64,000 nucleotides of DNA from an uncultured Clostridia bacterium (GTDB lineage: Bacteria; Bacillota; Clostridia; Christensenellales; CAMQZB01). Positions 43,953 through 52,177 of this stretch are shown here, in pieces. Numbering within the stretch: the first letter of the stretch is position 1; each line of letters begins with the position of its first letter. The notes beneath the pieces were generated by a model. That model made no database searches. It worked only from the letters and a program-made list of their open reading frames with translations, and was not told the origin of the DNA. The position numbers and the translations under genes are program-made. Location: assembly GCA_947039455.1 (NCBI GenBank), contig CAMQZB010000003.1:1-64000 (forward strand), in the 5' to 3' direction.

Positions 43953-44216
43953 ATGAAAAAAATACTTGATTTAGTAGGAGGCATTTTAGCTTTCTTCGTA
44001 GTTGGAATGTTCGGTTTAGTTTTAATTAATCAACAATTCAGCTTCTTACCAACAAGCTTCCTTACTTTCTTTAACGGAATTAAAGACATGGCAGTTATTG
44101 CTGTTTGTGGTATCACTGGACTTGAATTTGCTTGGAAAAGAAATTTCATTTTGAAATGGGCGTTCATTGCATTGTTAGTAGTTTGCGTAGCATTCTTCTT
44201 CCCTGCTTTATTCTAA
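43953..44216 (+). CDS. Hypothetical small membrane protein
   Basis: An 87-residue, very hydrophobic protein with three predicted membrane helices (about residues 6-26, 43-58 and 66-86). I do not recognise it. AAAGGAGA ribosome binding site and a GATATAAT -10 upstream. A terminator follows, so it is a one-gene unit. Confidence 0.7.
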   Translation: MKKILDLVGGILAFFVVGMFGLVLINQQFSFLPTSFLTFFNGIKDMAVIAVCGITGLEFAWKRNFILKWAFIALLVVCVAFFFPALF

Positions 44217-44244
44217 AAAATAAGTTGATAAAGTAATTTGTCTT

Positions 44245-44290
44245 AAAAAATAGTTGTGTTAACGTTATGTTTGACACAACTATTTTTTTT
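44245..44290 (+). terminator. Terminator
   Basis: AAAAAATAGTTGTGT/ACACAACTATTTTTTT stem. Confidence 0.8.
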
Positions 44291-44402
44291 AATAAAATAT
44301 TTAATAAAAGAAATAAATTTTTTGCTTTATTTGAATAGCAATTTATGGTATAATAATTTAGAATGATAATAGTTATTGAGATATGGAGATAATAAATATA
44401 TA

Positions 44403-45236
44403 ATGAGTATAAAAATTAACAAAAACACAATAAAAAACTGGAGTGAAAAAGCAAAGAAAATTCGCTTAGAAACTTTAGAATTATCCTACCGTTGTCAGGA
44501 GGAAAAAGCTCACCTTGGGGGCATGTTGTCAATGGTGGAAATTTTGACAGTTCTTTACAATGGCGTACTTAATATTAAAGATGTGAAAAACTGGGCGCAC
44601 CGTGACAGGTTTATTTTGTCAAAAGGTCATGGCAGTTTAGCGATGTATTCAGCTATGCATCATGGCGGGCTTTTAACTGATGAAGAAATGGCGAAAGATA
44701 TTCGTGGTGAAGATACAATTATTTATCGTCACTCTAAATTGAATCAAGAAAAAGCAATAGAGTTTTCATCAGGAAGTTTAGGTCTTGGAATGCCGTATGG
44801 TTTAGGTCTAGCGCTTGGATTGCAAAAACAAAAAGCCGATTCACGTGTTTATGTTATGATTGGTGACGGCGAATGTAACGAAGGCGTAGTGTGGGAAAGC
44901 GTACTTTTTGCAGGTAGCAAGAAGGTTAATAACTTTTGTGTAATCGTTGACAAAAATAACATTCAACTTGACGGATACACTAAAGATGTTATGCCAGTTA
45001 AAGATTATGGCGAAATTTTCAAGTCTTTTGGCTTTGAAGTTTTAAATATTGACGGTCATGATTTTCATGAAATTCATAATGCCTTAACTCTAAAATCTGA
45101 TAAACCTATTGCAATAATAGCGGAAACTATTAAAGGCAAAGGTGTGTCTTTTGCTGAAAACAGTGTGAATTGGCACAGCAATGTTCTAAATTCGGAACTG
45201 CTTGAAATTGGATTAAAGGAGGTAAATTCACTATGA
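44403..45236 (+). CDS. Transketolase, N-terminal subunit
   Basis: A 277-residue subunit carrying the thiamine diphosphate pyrophosphate-binding half of transketolase, the pentose phosphate enzyme moving two-carbon units. SYRCQEEKAHLGGMLSM, DRFILSKGHGSLAMYS (about residues 64-79), GSLGLGMPYGLGLALG and the TPP motif GDGECNEG...NNIQLDG (about 157-190) match. A TTG at 44376 extends the frame, but GGAGAT fits the ATG at 44403. Ends in a four-base overlap with the C-terminal half. Split transketolases are common in anaerobes. Confidence 0.92.
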   Translation: MSIKINKNTIKNWSEKAKKIRLETLELSYRCQEEKAHLGGMLSMVEILTVLYNGVLNIKDVKNWAHRDRFILSKGHGSLAMYSAMHHGGLLTDEEMAKDIRGEDTIIYRHSKLNQEKAIEFSSGSLGLGMPYGLGLALGLQKQKADSRVYVMIGDGECNEGVVWESVLFAGSKKVNNFCVIVDKNNIQLDGYTKDVMPVKDYGEIFKSFGFEVLNIDGHDFHEIHNALTLKSDKPIAIIAETIKGKGVSFAENSVNWHSNVLNSELLEIGLKEVNSL

Positions 45237-46195
45237 AAAAATACTCAAATCAAGAAATAGCTGAATTATCTCAATTTGCTCCAAGAGAGATTATTTCAAA
45301 AGTAGGCTACGTTCAAGCTCAAAAAGATGACAAATTTATAATTATGTATTCTGATATCGGAAAAAGTTTTGGAGTAAATAAAATTACAAAAGAATTTCCA
45401 GATAAATGTATAGAAGCGGGAATATCTGAGCAAAATCTTGTGGGTATGGCAGCGGGTATGTCAAACCTTGGATACAATGTTTTTGCATTGTCCTATGCAC
45501 CTTTTATCACATCAAGAGTACTTGATCAAATCAGGGTTTACCTTGGCTATATGCACTCTAACGTGCGACTAATCGGTATTGGTGGCGGACTTACCGCAGG
45601 TGATCTGGGAGCTACACACACCGCCCTTGAGGACCTTGCTGTTATGCGAACTATTCCGAATATGGTGGTAGTTTCTCCATGCGATTGCTTGGAATACGCT
45701 AAGGTGATTGAAGCTATCAACGGTCTTGAACAGCCTGTGTATATAAGATTAACAGGCGGAAAAGTAGGGGAAATGGTCTATGAAAAAGACTACGATTTCC
45801 AAATCGGAAAAGGTGTAGTATTAAAAGAAGGGCGAAAAATAGCAATCATTTCTAACGGAAACATCACAAAAGAAGTTGCTCTTGCAATAGATAAATTAAA
45901 AGCACATGGGGTTTTTCCAACCCATATTAATATGCATACGGTTAAGCCGTTAGATACTGCTTTAATTGATTCATTGCACAATATGGAACACATCGTTACT
46001 GTTGAGGAACACAACGTCCTTGGTGGGCTTGGTGGGGCTGTGGCTGAACATCTAGCAGAGAAAAATTGCCACCCAAAACTAACTAGAATTGGTGTAAATG
46101 ACGAGTTTTTCAAGGCTAATAAAGCAACTGTTTTACGAGAAAAAGCTGGGTTGTCCTGTGATAAAATTGTAGAGAGAATTCTAAACTTAAAATAA
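45233..46195 (+). CDS. Transketolase, C-terminal subunit
   Basis: A 320-residue partner carrying the pyrimidine-binding and C-terminal domains. SDIGKSFGV (about residues 39-47), CIEAGISEQNLVGMAAGMS (about 61-79, with the catalytic Glu), GLTAGDLGATHTALEDLAVMR (about 121-141) and VEEHNVLGGLGGAVAEHL are conserved. Starts inside the stop of the N-terminal gene (ATGA), giving equal production of both halves. Its ribosome binding site GGAGGT lies in the end of the first gene. Confidence 0.93.
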   Translation: MKKYSNQEIAELSQFAPREIISKVGYVQAQKDDKFIIMYSDIGKSFGVNKITKEFPDKCIEAGISEQNLVGMAAGMSNLGYNVFALSYAPFITSRVLDQIRVYLGYMHSNVRLIGIGGGLTAGDLGATHTALEDLAVMRTIPNMVVVSPCDCLEYAKVIEAINGLEQPVYIRLTGGKVGEMVYEKDYDFQIGKGVVLKEGRKIAIISNGNITKEVALAIDKLKAHGVFPTHINMHTVKPLDTALIDSLHNMEHIVTVEEHNVLGGLGGAVAEHLAEKNCHPKLTRIGVNDEFFKANKATVLREKAGLSCDKIVERILNLK

Positions 46196-46238
46196 TATAG
46201 AAAATATACAATTAATACTAGAAATCACGTGGATTTAA

Positions 46239-46267
46239 TTGACAAATTATTCAAAATATGTTAAATT
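46239..46267 (+). promoter_or_regulatory. rplU promoter
   Basis: TTGACA, a 17-bp spacer and TAAATT with extended TG, upstream of a structured leader. Confidence 0.7.
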
Positions 46268-46380
46268 TAAAGGAGCCGCTCGAGAAGGGTACACGAGAAG
46301 TATGCATTTTGCATCACCCGAAAATATGGTTAATTTCAAAAATTTTAAGTGAAATGACTTCGGCGAGGCTGGTGGAGGTA
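46268..46380 (+). ncRNA. Probable ribosomal protein L21 leader
   Basis: About 110 nt between the promoter and the rplU ribosome binding site can fold. CTCG...CGAG and ATGCA/TGCAT hairpins lie inside a GGGT...ACCC pairing, and GAGCCG can pair with CGGCGAGGCT close to the start. L21 leaders are a known autoregulatory RNA family in Firmicutes. I assign it from position and fold, not from an alignment. Confidence 0.65.
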
Positions 46381-46387
46381 CGATAAT

Positions 46388-46687
46388 ATGTATGCAGTAG
46401 TAGTTACTGGCGGAAAGCAATACAAAGTTGTAGAAAACGACTATGTTAAAGTTGAAAAACTTGACGTAAATGTTGGAGACACAATTGAGCTTGATGCAAT
46501 TATGATTAGTGTTGATGGAAACATCACTGTTGGAGACAACGTTGGTAAAGTTAAATGTGAGGTTCTTCGTCAAGATAAAGCGAAGAAAGTTATCATTTTC
46601 AAAATTAGAGCTAAGAAAAACTCAAGAAGAAAGAATGGTCACAGACAACCATACACTCTTTTGAAAGTTCTTTCTTTAAAAGCATAA
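46388..46687 (+). CDS. rplU: 50S ribosomal protein L21
   Basis: A 99-residue L21, binding 23S rRNA. The opening [14 protein letters not shown] (residues 1-14), GDTIELDAI and the basic [27 protein letters not shown] end (about 77-93) are family hallmarks. GGAGGTA ribosome binding site. rpmA follows after 13 bases. In most Firmicutes a ribosomal cysteine protease gene (prp/ysxB) lies between, but not here. Confidence 0.96.
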   Translation: MYAVVVTGGKQYKVVENDYVKVEKLDVNVGDTIELDAIMISVDGNITVGDNVGKVKCEVLRQDKAKKVIIFKIRAKKNSRRKNGHRQPYTLLKVLSLKA

Positions 46688-46700
46688 GGGAGGGCTTAGT

Positions 46701-46982
46701 ATGATTTTAAATATTACATTATTTGCCCACAAGAAGGGAGTAGGTAGTACTAGAAACGGTCGTGATAGTGCTGCTCAAAGACTTGGTACTAAACGTGCTG
46801 ACGGTCAATTCGTTTTGGCTGGAAATATCTTAGTTCGTCAAAGAGGAACTAAAATTTGGCCTGGAAACAATGTAGGCATCGGTTCAGATGATACATTATT
46901 CGCATTGAAATCTGGTGTTGTTCGTTTCGAAAGAAAAGACAAAAGAAGAAAACAATGCAGCATAGTAGTTTCTGCTGAATAA
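46701..46982 (+). CDS. rpmA: 50S ribosomal protein L27 with N-terminal extension
   Basis: A 93-residue L27, which reaches the peptidyl transferase centre. The mature body starts [14 protein letters not shown] and includes [21 protein letters not shown]-type segments. The N-terminus carries an extra MILNITLFA, equivalent to the Firmicutes extension (cleaved after FA by Prp in Staphylococcus). The cleavage motif is retained although prp is not adjacent. GGAGGG ribosome binding site and a terminator downstream. Confidence 0.95.
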   Translation: MILNITLFAHKKGVGSTRNGRDSAAQRLGTKRADGQFVLAGNILVRQRGTKIWPGNNVGIGSDDTLFALKSGVVRFERKDKRRKQCSIVVSAE

Positions 46983-46996
46983 TTAATTAAAAATTT

Positions 46997-47035
46997 AAAG
47001 ACTATATCGAATTTATTTGATATAGTCTTTTTTTT
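46997..47035 (+). terminator. Terminator after rpmA
   Basis: AAAGACTATATC/GATATAGTCTTT stem with a T-run, the same stem as at 34200. Confidence 0.85.
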
Positions 47036-47118
47036 ATGCATTTTAGCATAGTAATAAATTTGATAAGGAAAATTAATTTGTATTGTGTAAATGAAAACAA
47101 AATATTTTAATATTCCGT

Positions 47119-47147
47119 TTGGATAGTTCTGTATATTATGATAAAAT
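47119..47147 (+). promoter_or_regulatory. Promoter of the ogg-like gene
   Basis: TTGGAT, a 17-bp spacer and TAAAAT ending only seven bases before the ATG, implying a very short or absent leader. Confidence 0.5.
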
Positions 47148-47153
47148 ATAATT

Positions 47154-47987
47154 ATGAAAAATTATGCTATAAACGAAAATATAATAACAGTTTTAAAAAA
47201 CTTTGATGTTTATTCAACATTGCATTCTGGACAAGTTTTCAGAGTAAAGCCAGTTGGCGAGAAAAAGTATATGATTATCTCTGGTGATAAGTGTGCTATT
47301 TTGGAAGAGGGGGAAAATCCTATCATCACCACGAACCATGTAGATTATTTTGTCAATTATTTTGACTTAGACTCGGATTATGGAAAATACACAGCAAAAG
47401 CAAAAGATAAATACGCCGCTTCCGCTGTTGGTTTTTCGCCATCACTGCGTATTATGAAACAAGACAAATTTGAAACAATAATCAATTTCATCATGTCCGC
47501 AAACAATAATATCAAACGATTTTCAAAAACCTTAGAATTAATTGCTGAAACTTATGGAAAGAAAATGCAGTATTTAGAATATGAGTACTATGCTTTCCCA
47601 ACCCCAAAAGAGTTGTCCTGTGCAGAGGTTTCAAAGCTAAAAGAACTAGGCTGTGGATACCGTGACAAATATATTATTTCAACGGCTAATTCAATTTTGA
47701 ATGGGTTCGACTTAGATTGTGTTGTTAAATTAGATACAATAAGCGGAAACAAAAAACTTTGTGAACTTATGGGAATAGGGGAGAAAGTAGCGGATTGTAT
47801 CTTGCTTTTTGCCTATCAAAAATACGACGCATTCCCTGTTGATACTTGGATCGAGAAAATTTATCACGAAAACTACGGCGGAGAAAGTACTAACAGGCGA
47901 GAAATTAGAAAGTTCTTCGTGGATAAATACGGTAAGTACGCTGGAGTGGTTCAGCAATATATTTTCTATTACAAAAGAGAAGTCTAA
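47154..47987 (+). CDS. 8-oxoguanine DNA glycosylase (OGG1-like)
   Basis: A 277-residue HhH-GPD base-excision enzyme with AP-lyase activity on 8-oxoguanine. The opening SGQVFRV (about residues 22-28), FETIINFIMSANNNIKR (about 102-118), the helix-hairpin-helix LCELMGIGEKVADCILLFA (about 202-220, with the catalytic Lys) and FPVDTWIEKI (with the catalytic Asp, about 226-235) are complete. No clear ribosome binding site lies before the ATG. The promoter is so close that a leaderless transcript is possible. Confidence 0.9.
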   Translation: MKNYAINENIITVLKNFDVYSTLHSGQVFRVKPVGEKKYMIISGDKCAILEEGENPIITTNHVDYFVNYFDLDSDYGKYTAKAKDKYAASAVGFSPSLRIMKQDKFETIINFIMSANNNIKRFSKTLELIAETYGKKMQYLEYEYYAFPTPKELSCAEVSKLKELGCGYRDKYIISTANSILNGFDLDCVVKLDTISGNKKLCELMGIGEKVADCILLFAYQKYDAFPVDTWIEKIYHENYGGESTNRREIRKFFVDKYGKYAGVVQQYIFYYKREV

Positions 47988-48251
47988 AGTATTAAAGCTA
48001 TTATAAAGTTGTTAAATAATTTGAAAATTTCAAATCATCAATGAAAGTATTCTTAATAGCAGACTTGTTAATAATAAATAAAAGATATGTTGAATATAAT
48101 GCAATTTAAAATTCTTTTGCACGAAAATAATATTGGCGGTTACATCGTAGTATTTGTTGTGCTTTCACATTTAATTTAGTATACTATGTTAGGTATTAAA
48201 ATTGGAAAATATTTTGTATTAAAAAATAAAATAGTATTAACGAGGTTTGTG

Positions 48252-48992
48252 TTGACTAATAATAAAAAGAAACTTAAAAAAGAAACTGTTGTGAACATTA
48301 TTATAATTGGGGTGTTTTTTGTTATATTAATTATTGCAAGCCTGATTTTGGTAAAGCCTATGATGAATTTTTTCAAAAGTCCAGAACTTGTAAGAAACTG
48401 GGTTAACTCACACGGAATACTTGGGCATTTTGCTTTTATAGGTGTTTTTGTGTTTCAAATTATAGTAGCATTTATACCAGGAGAACCGCTAGAGGTTTCA
48501 GCAGGGTTCGTTTTTGGATTTTGGGAAGGTACACTGGTTTGTATAATTGGATCGGTGTTAGGTAGTCTTATTGTCTTTGCATTCGTGAAATTTTTTGGAA
48601 AAAAATTGGTTTACGCTTTTATTTCTGAAGATAAAATAAATTCCTTGAAGTTCTTGAATAACAAAAAAAAGCTAAATGTTTTGGTTTTTATTTTGTTCGC
48701 AATTCCAGGAGCACCAAAGGACTTGATGACATATTTTGTGGGCATGACACCAATGAAAGTTTTTGACTGGATTTGGATATCCGCTGTGGCAAGATTGCCT
48801 TCGATTCTGTCTTCCACGGCTGTTGGAAGTGCGGTTGCTGAACAAAGCTACGTTTTCGCAATTGTCACATTGGCAATTACGATTTTAGTAAGTGTTTTGG
48901 GCGTATTAGTTTATCGACATATCGTAAAAACTGAGTCTAAAAAGAGCGAAGACGAAAATGTAGAAGAAATATCACCTGATAAAAAGATTTAA
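48252..48992 (+). CDS. VTT-domain (TVP38/TMEM64/DedA-like) membrane protein
   Basis: A membrane protein with about six helices in the VTT family, linked to lipid scrambling or membrane homeostasis. AFIPGEPLEVSAGFVFG is the family F.PG.P.E..AG..FG motif. AIPGAPKDLMTYFVG further on is a second conserved turn. The C-terminus is charged and cytoplasmic. An ATG at 48186 is open in frame but has no ribosome binding site. A CGAGG motif at 48241 fits the TTG at 48252 (or GTG at 48249), giving about 246 residues. Confidence 0.85.
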   Translation: MTNNKKKLKKETVVNIIIIGVFFVILIIASLILVKPMMNFFKSPELVRNWVNSHGILGHFAFIGVFVFQIIVAFIPGEPLEVSAGFVFGFWEGTLVCIIGSVLGSLIVFAFVKFFGKKLVYAFISEDKINSLKFLNNKKKLNVLVFILFAIPGAPKDLMTYFVGMTPMKVFDWIWISAVARLPSILSSTAVGSAVAEQSYVFAIVTLAITILVSVLGVLVYRHIVKTESKKSEDENVEEISPDKKI

Positions 48993-49050
48993 TTATATTA
49001 ATATAGATATATAAATATAAAAAATTACTACACTAGAAAAGGAGTATCTC

Positions 49051-49467
49051 ATGAAAATACTTGTAATTGACGGAAAAGGCGGAAGGCTTGGTGGTGGCGT
49101 TGTTGAAATGCTGAAAAAGACTTTCGAGAGTTTTGAAATATATGCTGTTGGCACAAATGTCATGGCAACAACTCAAATGATGAAATCAGGCGCAGATTTT
49201 GGAGCTACTGGAGAAAATCCTGTGGTTGTGAATTGTCGTGATGCTAAAATCATAGTTGCTCCAATCGGTATTACAATGGCTGATTCTTTTCTTGGAGAAG
49301 TAACCGCGAAAATAGCTGTTGCGGTAGGGTCAAGCAGCGCTTTTAAAATACTTATTCCAAACAACAAATGCAATCATTTCATCGTTGGTGTTAAAGAACA
49401 AACTGCTACCGATTTCATTGATGGTGTTAAAGAAAAAATAATGCAAATCCTTTCAACGTGTATTTAA
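49051..49467 (+). CDS. DUF3842 family protein
   Basis: A 138-residue protein of a clostridial family of unknown function. The opening KILVIDGKGGRLGGGVVE (residues 2-19) looks like a nucleotide-binding Gly-rich loop. AVGTNVMATTQMMKSGAD, and IVAPIGITMADSFLGEVT (about 71-88), are family-conserved. AAGGAGT ribosome binding site. It is next to the VTT protein gene on the same strand, 58 bases away. Confidence 0.88.
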   Translation: MKILVIDGKGGRLGGGVVEMLKKTFESFEIYAVGTNVMATTQMMKSGADFGATGENPVVVNCRDAKIIVAPIGITMADSFLGEVTAKIAVAVGSSSAFKILIPNNKCNHFIVGVKEQTATDFIDGVKEKIMQILSTCI

Positions 49468-49489
49468 TAAGTTAAAAATAATATAGAAA

Positions 49490-49536
49490 AAAAACAGTGT
49501 AAATTTACTTGGTTTGAGTAAATTTACACTGTTTTT
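49490..49536. terminator. Bidirectional terminator
   Basis: A perfect 20-bp stem (49490-49509 with 49517-49536) between the convergent DUF3842 and trmB genes. Confidence 0.9.
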
Positions 49537-49566
49537 ATATTATCAGTAAGCTGCTGTTATTAAATA

Positions 49567-50241
49567 TTATTTATCCAAAAAAGCAACTACTTTATTAATC
49601 GGTTTATTTTCTGCAACGAAACGAGCTTCGTATTCAGTAACTATATTTTCAGGAAGGTTAAGACTTGTTAGGTCGTTTGAAAGGTCTTTTAATGTAAATC
49701 CATAATCTTTATATGATTCAAGAGAATATTCGAAGAAGTCCATGTCGTCAGTTTTTTGATGTATTTCAGCTTTATCCACAAGAAGTTTGTCGTAAATTGT
49801 CAAAAATCTAGGACTTGTAAGTCTTGAATTTGCATAACTATTTTTTTGTTTAGGTGTTGAAAAGTTTAAATAAATTCTGCTGATAGTTTTATCTTTAAAA
49901 TACTTTGGCAAATAATCTGCTCCAGTACTCATAAATCGCAAGTTAGGAAGATCTAGATCCGCTGAAGATTCCAACGCTGAAACGATAACGTTAGAAATCA
50001 TTTCTATTCCAATCACGTTGATTTCAGGGTGTCTAGTGGCAAATTCTATGGAGAATTGTCCTTTTCCACAGCCTAAATCAAGGTAGATAGGGTTTTCATT
50101 TCCAAAAATTTCAGAAAATGACACGTAAGTCTTGTTTGCAGTAGCTATTGTGACGTTTCTCTCGCTAGTGTCAATTTTAATTAAGCGAGCATCGTTTTTA
50201 TCAATTCTCGAATATAGATTAGTTTTTAGTCTCATTCTCAT
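49567..50241 (-). CDS. trmB: tRNA (guanine-46-N7)-methyltransferase TrmB, atypical motif
   Basis: A 224-residue class I SAM methyltransferase. MRMRLKTNL (opening), the SAM loop YLDLGCGKGQFSIEFA (about residues 53-68) and IGIEM are as in TrmB, and the C-terminal TEYEARF is the usual end. The strongly conserved DPWPKxRH box after YLNF reads STPKQKNSY here, in the correct place and length. This loses residues implicated in catalysis and tRNA binding. A longer frame opens at 50286, but GGAG fits the ATG at 50241. Confidence 0.85.
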   Translation of the reverse strand: MRMRLKTNLYSRIDKNDARLIKIDTSERNVTIATANKTYVSFSEIFGNENPIYLDLGCGKGQFSIEFATRHPEINVIGIEMISNVIVSALESSADLDLPNLRFMSTGADYLPKYFKDKTISRIYLNFSTPKQKNSYANSRLTSPRFLTIYDKLLVDKAEIHQKTDDMDFFEYSLESYKDYGFTLKDLSNDLTSLNLPENIVTEYEARFVAENKPINKVVAFLDK

Positions 50242-50349
50242 AAAAAAGTTTCTCCGATTAGTTGTATTATTTATATATATTAACACAACATCGGCATATT
50301 TCCAACTAATTCAGTCCGCAGTTTTTTTTATACTAAATTATCTCAGCGG

Positions 50350-50378
50350 TTGCAATTTTTTTCTAAATAAAGTATAAT
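50350..50378 (+). promoter_or_regulatory. Citrate synthase promoter
   Basis: TTGCAA, a 17-bp spacer and TATAAT. Confidence 0.7.
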
Positions 50379-50430
50379 ATATGTAATACAGTTCAACAAA
50401 GTAAAGTAATTTACGCTAAAGGAGGTAAAC

Positions 50431-51801
50431 ATGACTGAATACAAATCATTTTTAAAAAAGAGCCAAGGGTACATTGAGAAGCAAGCAAAACTTACTGAAA
50501 AAAGTGACTTTATCGATAATAAACTTTTCATAAAGCATAATGTCAATAGAGGATTACGCGATATTAACGGTAATGGTGTCGTTTGTGGGTTAACGGAGAT
50601 TTCGGAAATCAATGCATTTAAGAAAGACAGCGAAGGCAACAAAATTCCTTGCGATGGAGAGTTATTCTACAGGGGAATCAACGTGGAAACGCTTGTTGCT
50701 GGTTATCAAGCTGAGAATAGATTTGGGTTTGAGGAAGTTTGCTATCTTTTAATTTTCGGCAAACTACCATCACCAAAAGAATTGGATAAATTCAATGAAA
50801 TTCTTATTGGATTTAGGACATTGCCAAAGAATTTCTTCAGAGATGTATCAATGAAAGCCCCATCAACAGACATGATGAATATGCTTTCTCGTTGCGTTTT
50901 GACTATGTATTCATACGACGACAATCCTGACGATATTTCATTAACAAACATTCTTCGTCAAGTTCTTGGCATGGTTTCACAATTCCCGACAATGGCAGTT
51001 TATGGATATAATGCCTTTAAATACTACATTCAAGGGGATAGTTTGCACGTGCATAAGCCACTTGATGAATATTCAATAGCACAAAATATCTTGCACTTAC
51101 TTCGTCCTGATAACAAATTCACTGATCTTGAAGCAAAGACTTTGGATATGTGTTTGACGTTACAAGCTGAGCATGGTGGTGGTAACAATTCATCATTTGC
51201 AATGCGTGTAATTTCATCATCAGCAACTGACACTTATTCAGCAGTTTCCGCATCTTTGGCATCTCTAAAGGGTGGTAGACATGGTGGTGCTAACATCAAA
51301 GTAGTTAGAATGTTCGAAGATTTAAAAGCTAATATCACAAATGAAAGTGACGGTGCAATTTGCGATTATTTCGATAAAGTACTGAAAAAAGAGGCGTTCG
51401 ACCATTCAGGTATCGTTTACGGTATGGGTCATGCGGTTTACTCTAAATCAGATCCAAGAGCTGAAATTATGAAAAAATTAGTTGAGGAACTTGCGGTAGC
51501 TAAAGGTATGGAGGAGGATTATTTCCTTTACAAAAAGATTGAAAGATTAGCACCAGAAGTTATTGCGGACAGAAGACAAATCTATAAAGGCGTGCCTGTT
51601 AACGTAGATTTCTATAGCGGTTTCCTTTATAAACTTCTTGATATTCCACCTGAACTATTTACTCCGATTTTTGCAATTGGAAGAATGCCAGGTTGGGGAT
51701 CACATCGATTGGAAGAAATGGCGAACAACGGAAAAATTATTCGTCCAGCTTATATCGCTGTTGGTAAACGTCAAAAATACAAATCACTTGACGAAAGATA
51801 A
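50431..51801 (+). CDS. Citrate synthase
   Basis: A 456-residue citrate (or 2-methylcitrate) synthase condensing acyl-CoA with oxaloacetate. ELFYRGINVETLV (about residues 72-84), AEHGGGNNSSFAMRVISSS (about 246-264) with the first catalytic His, LKGGRHGGANIKV, GHAVYSKSDPRAE (about 335-347) with the second, and NVDFYSG (about 390-396) with the catalytic Asp are intact. It is longer than the usual 370-430 because of an N-terminal segment of about 60 residues, as in other clostridial forms. No aconitase or isocitrate dehydrogenase adjoins it. AAAGGAGG ribosome binding site. Confidence 0.93.
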   Translation: MTEYKSFLKKSQGYIEKQAKLTEKSDFIDNKLFIKHNVNRGLRDINGNGVVCGLTEISEINAFKKDSEGNKIPCDGELFYRGINVETLVAGYQAENRFGFEEVCYLLIFGKLPSPKELDKFNEILIGFRTLPKNFFRDVSMKAPSTDMMNMLSRCVLTMYSYDDNPDDISLTNILRQVLGMVSQFPTMAVYGYNAFKYYIQGDSLHVHKPLDEYSIAQNILHLLRPDNKFTDLEAKTLDMCLTLQAEHGGGNNSSFAMRVISSSATDTYSAVSASLASLKGGRHGGANIKVVRMFEDLKANITNESDGAICDYFDKVLKKEAFDHSGIVYGMGHAVYSKSDPRAEIMKKLVEELAVAKGMEEDYFLYKKIERLAPEVIADRRQIYKGVPVNVDFYSGFLYKLLDIPPELFTPIFAIGRMPGWGSHRLEEMANNGKIIRPAYIAVGKRQKYKSLDER

Positions 51802-51823
51802 TCATATTTTAATATTGAATTTA

Positions 51824-51862
51824 AATAAGCCTAGCATTTTGGTGCTAGGCTTATTTTTTTTT
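51824..51862 (+). terminator. Citrate synthase terminator
   Basis: AATAAGCCTAGCA/TGCTAGGCTTATT stem and a nine-T run. Confidence 0.9.
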
Positions 51863-51931
51863 GTAAGGCAAACAAGTGCTGAATTATTATAATACGAATG
51901 TTATATGTAGTGATAAATATAATTGTATTAA

Positions 51932-52037
51932 CGATTATGTGATTATGAATTCACAAATATAATTATAATAACCAATATGATATTATGAAGATACATATAT
52001 ATATATTAGGATTGCCATTATGTAATTATGAAGATAC
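51932..52037. repeat. Three imperfect ~40-bp AT-rich tandem repeats
   Basis: Cores starting at about 51932, 51972 and 52013 share ATTATGAAKATACA-like sequence with a 40-41-bp period. They lie in the gene-free interval 51863-52084 between citrate synthase and the degV terminator. Confidence 0.6.
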
Positions 52038-52086
52038 AAAAAAAAATTAAAACTCTGTAAAAAAAATCAGCGAACTACTAATAAAA

Positions 52087-52126
52087 AAAACCGCCCTTAC
52101 AGATTGTGTCTGCTAGGGGCGGTTTT
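52087..52126 (-). terminator. degV-family gene terminator
   Basis: AAAACCGCCC/GGGCGGTTTT stem, read on the minus strand with a T-run. Confidence 0.8.
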
Positions 52127-52177
52127 GAATTTAATCTAATTTTCGCAATTTAAGTTAATTTTAAAGTTAATGGAAAA

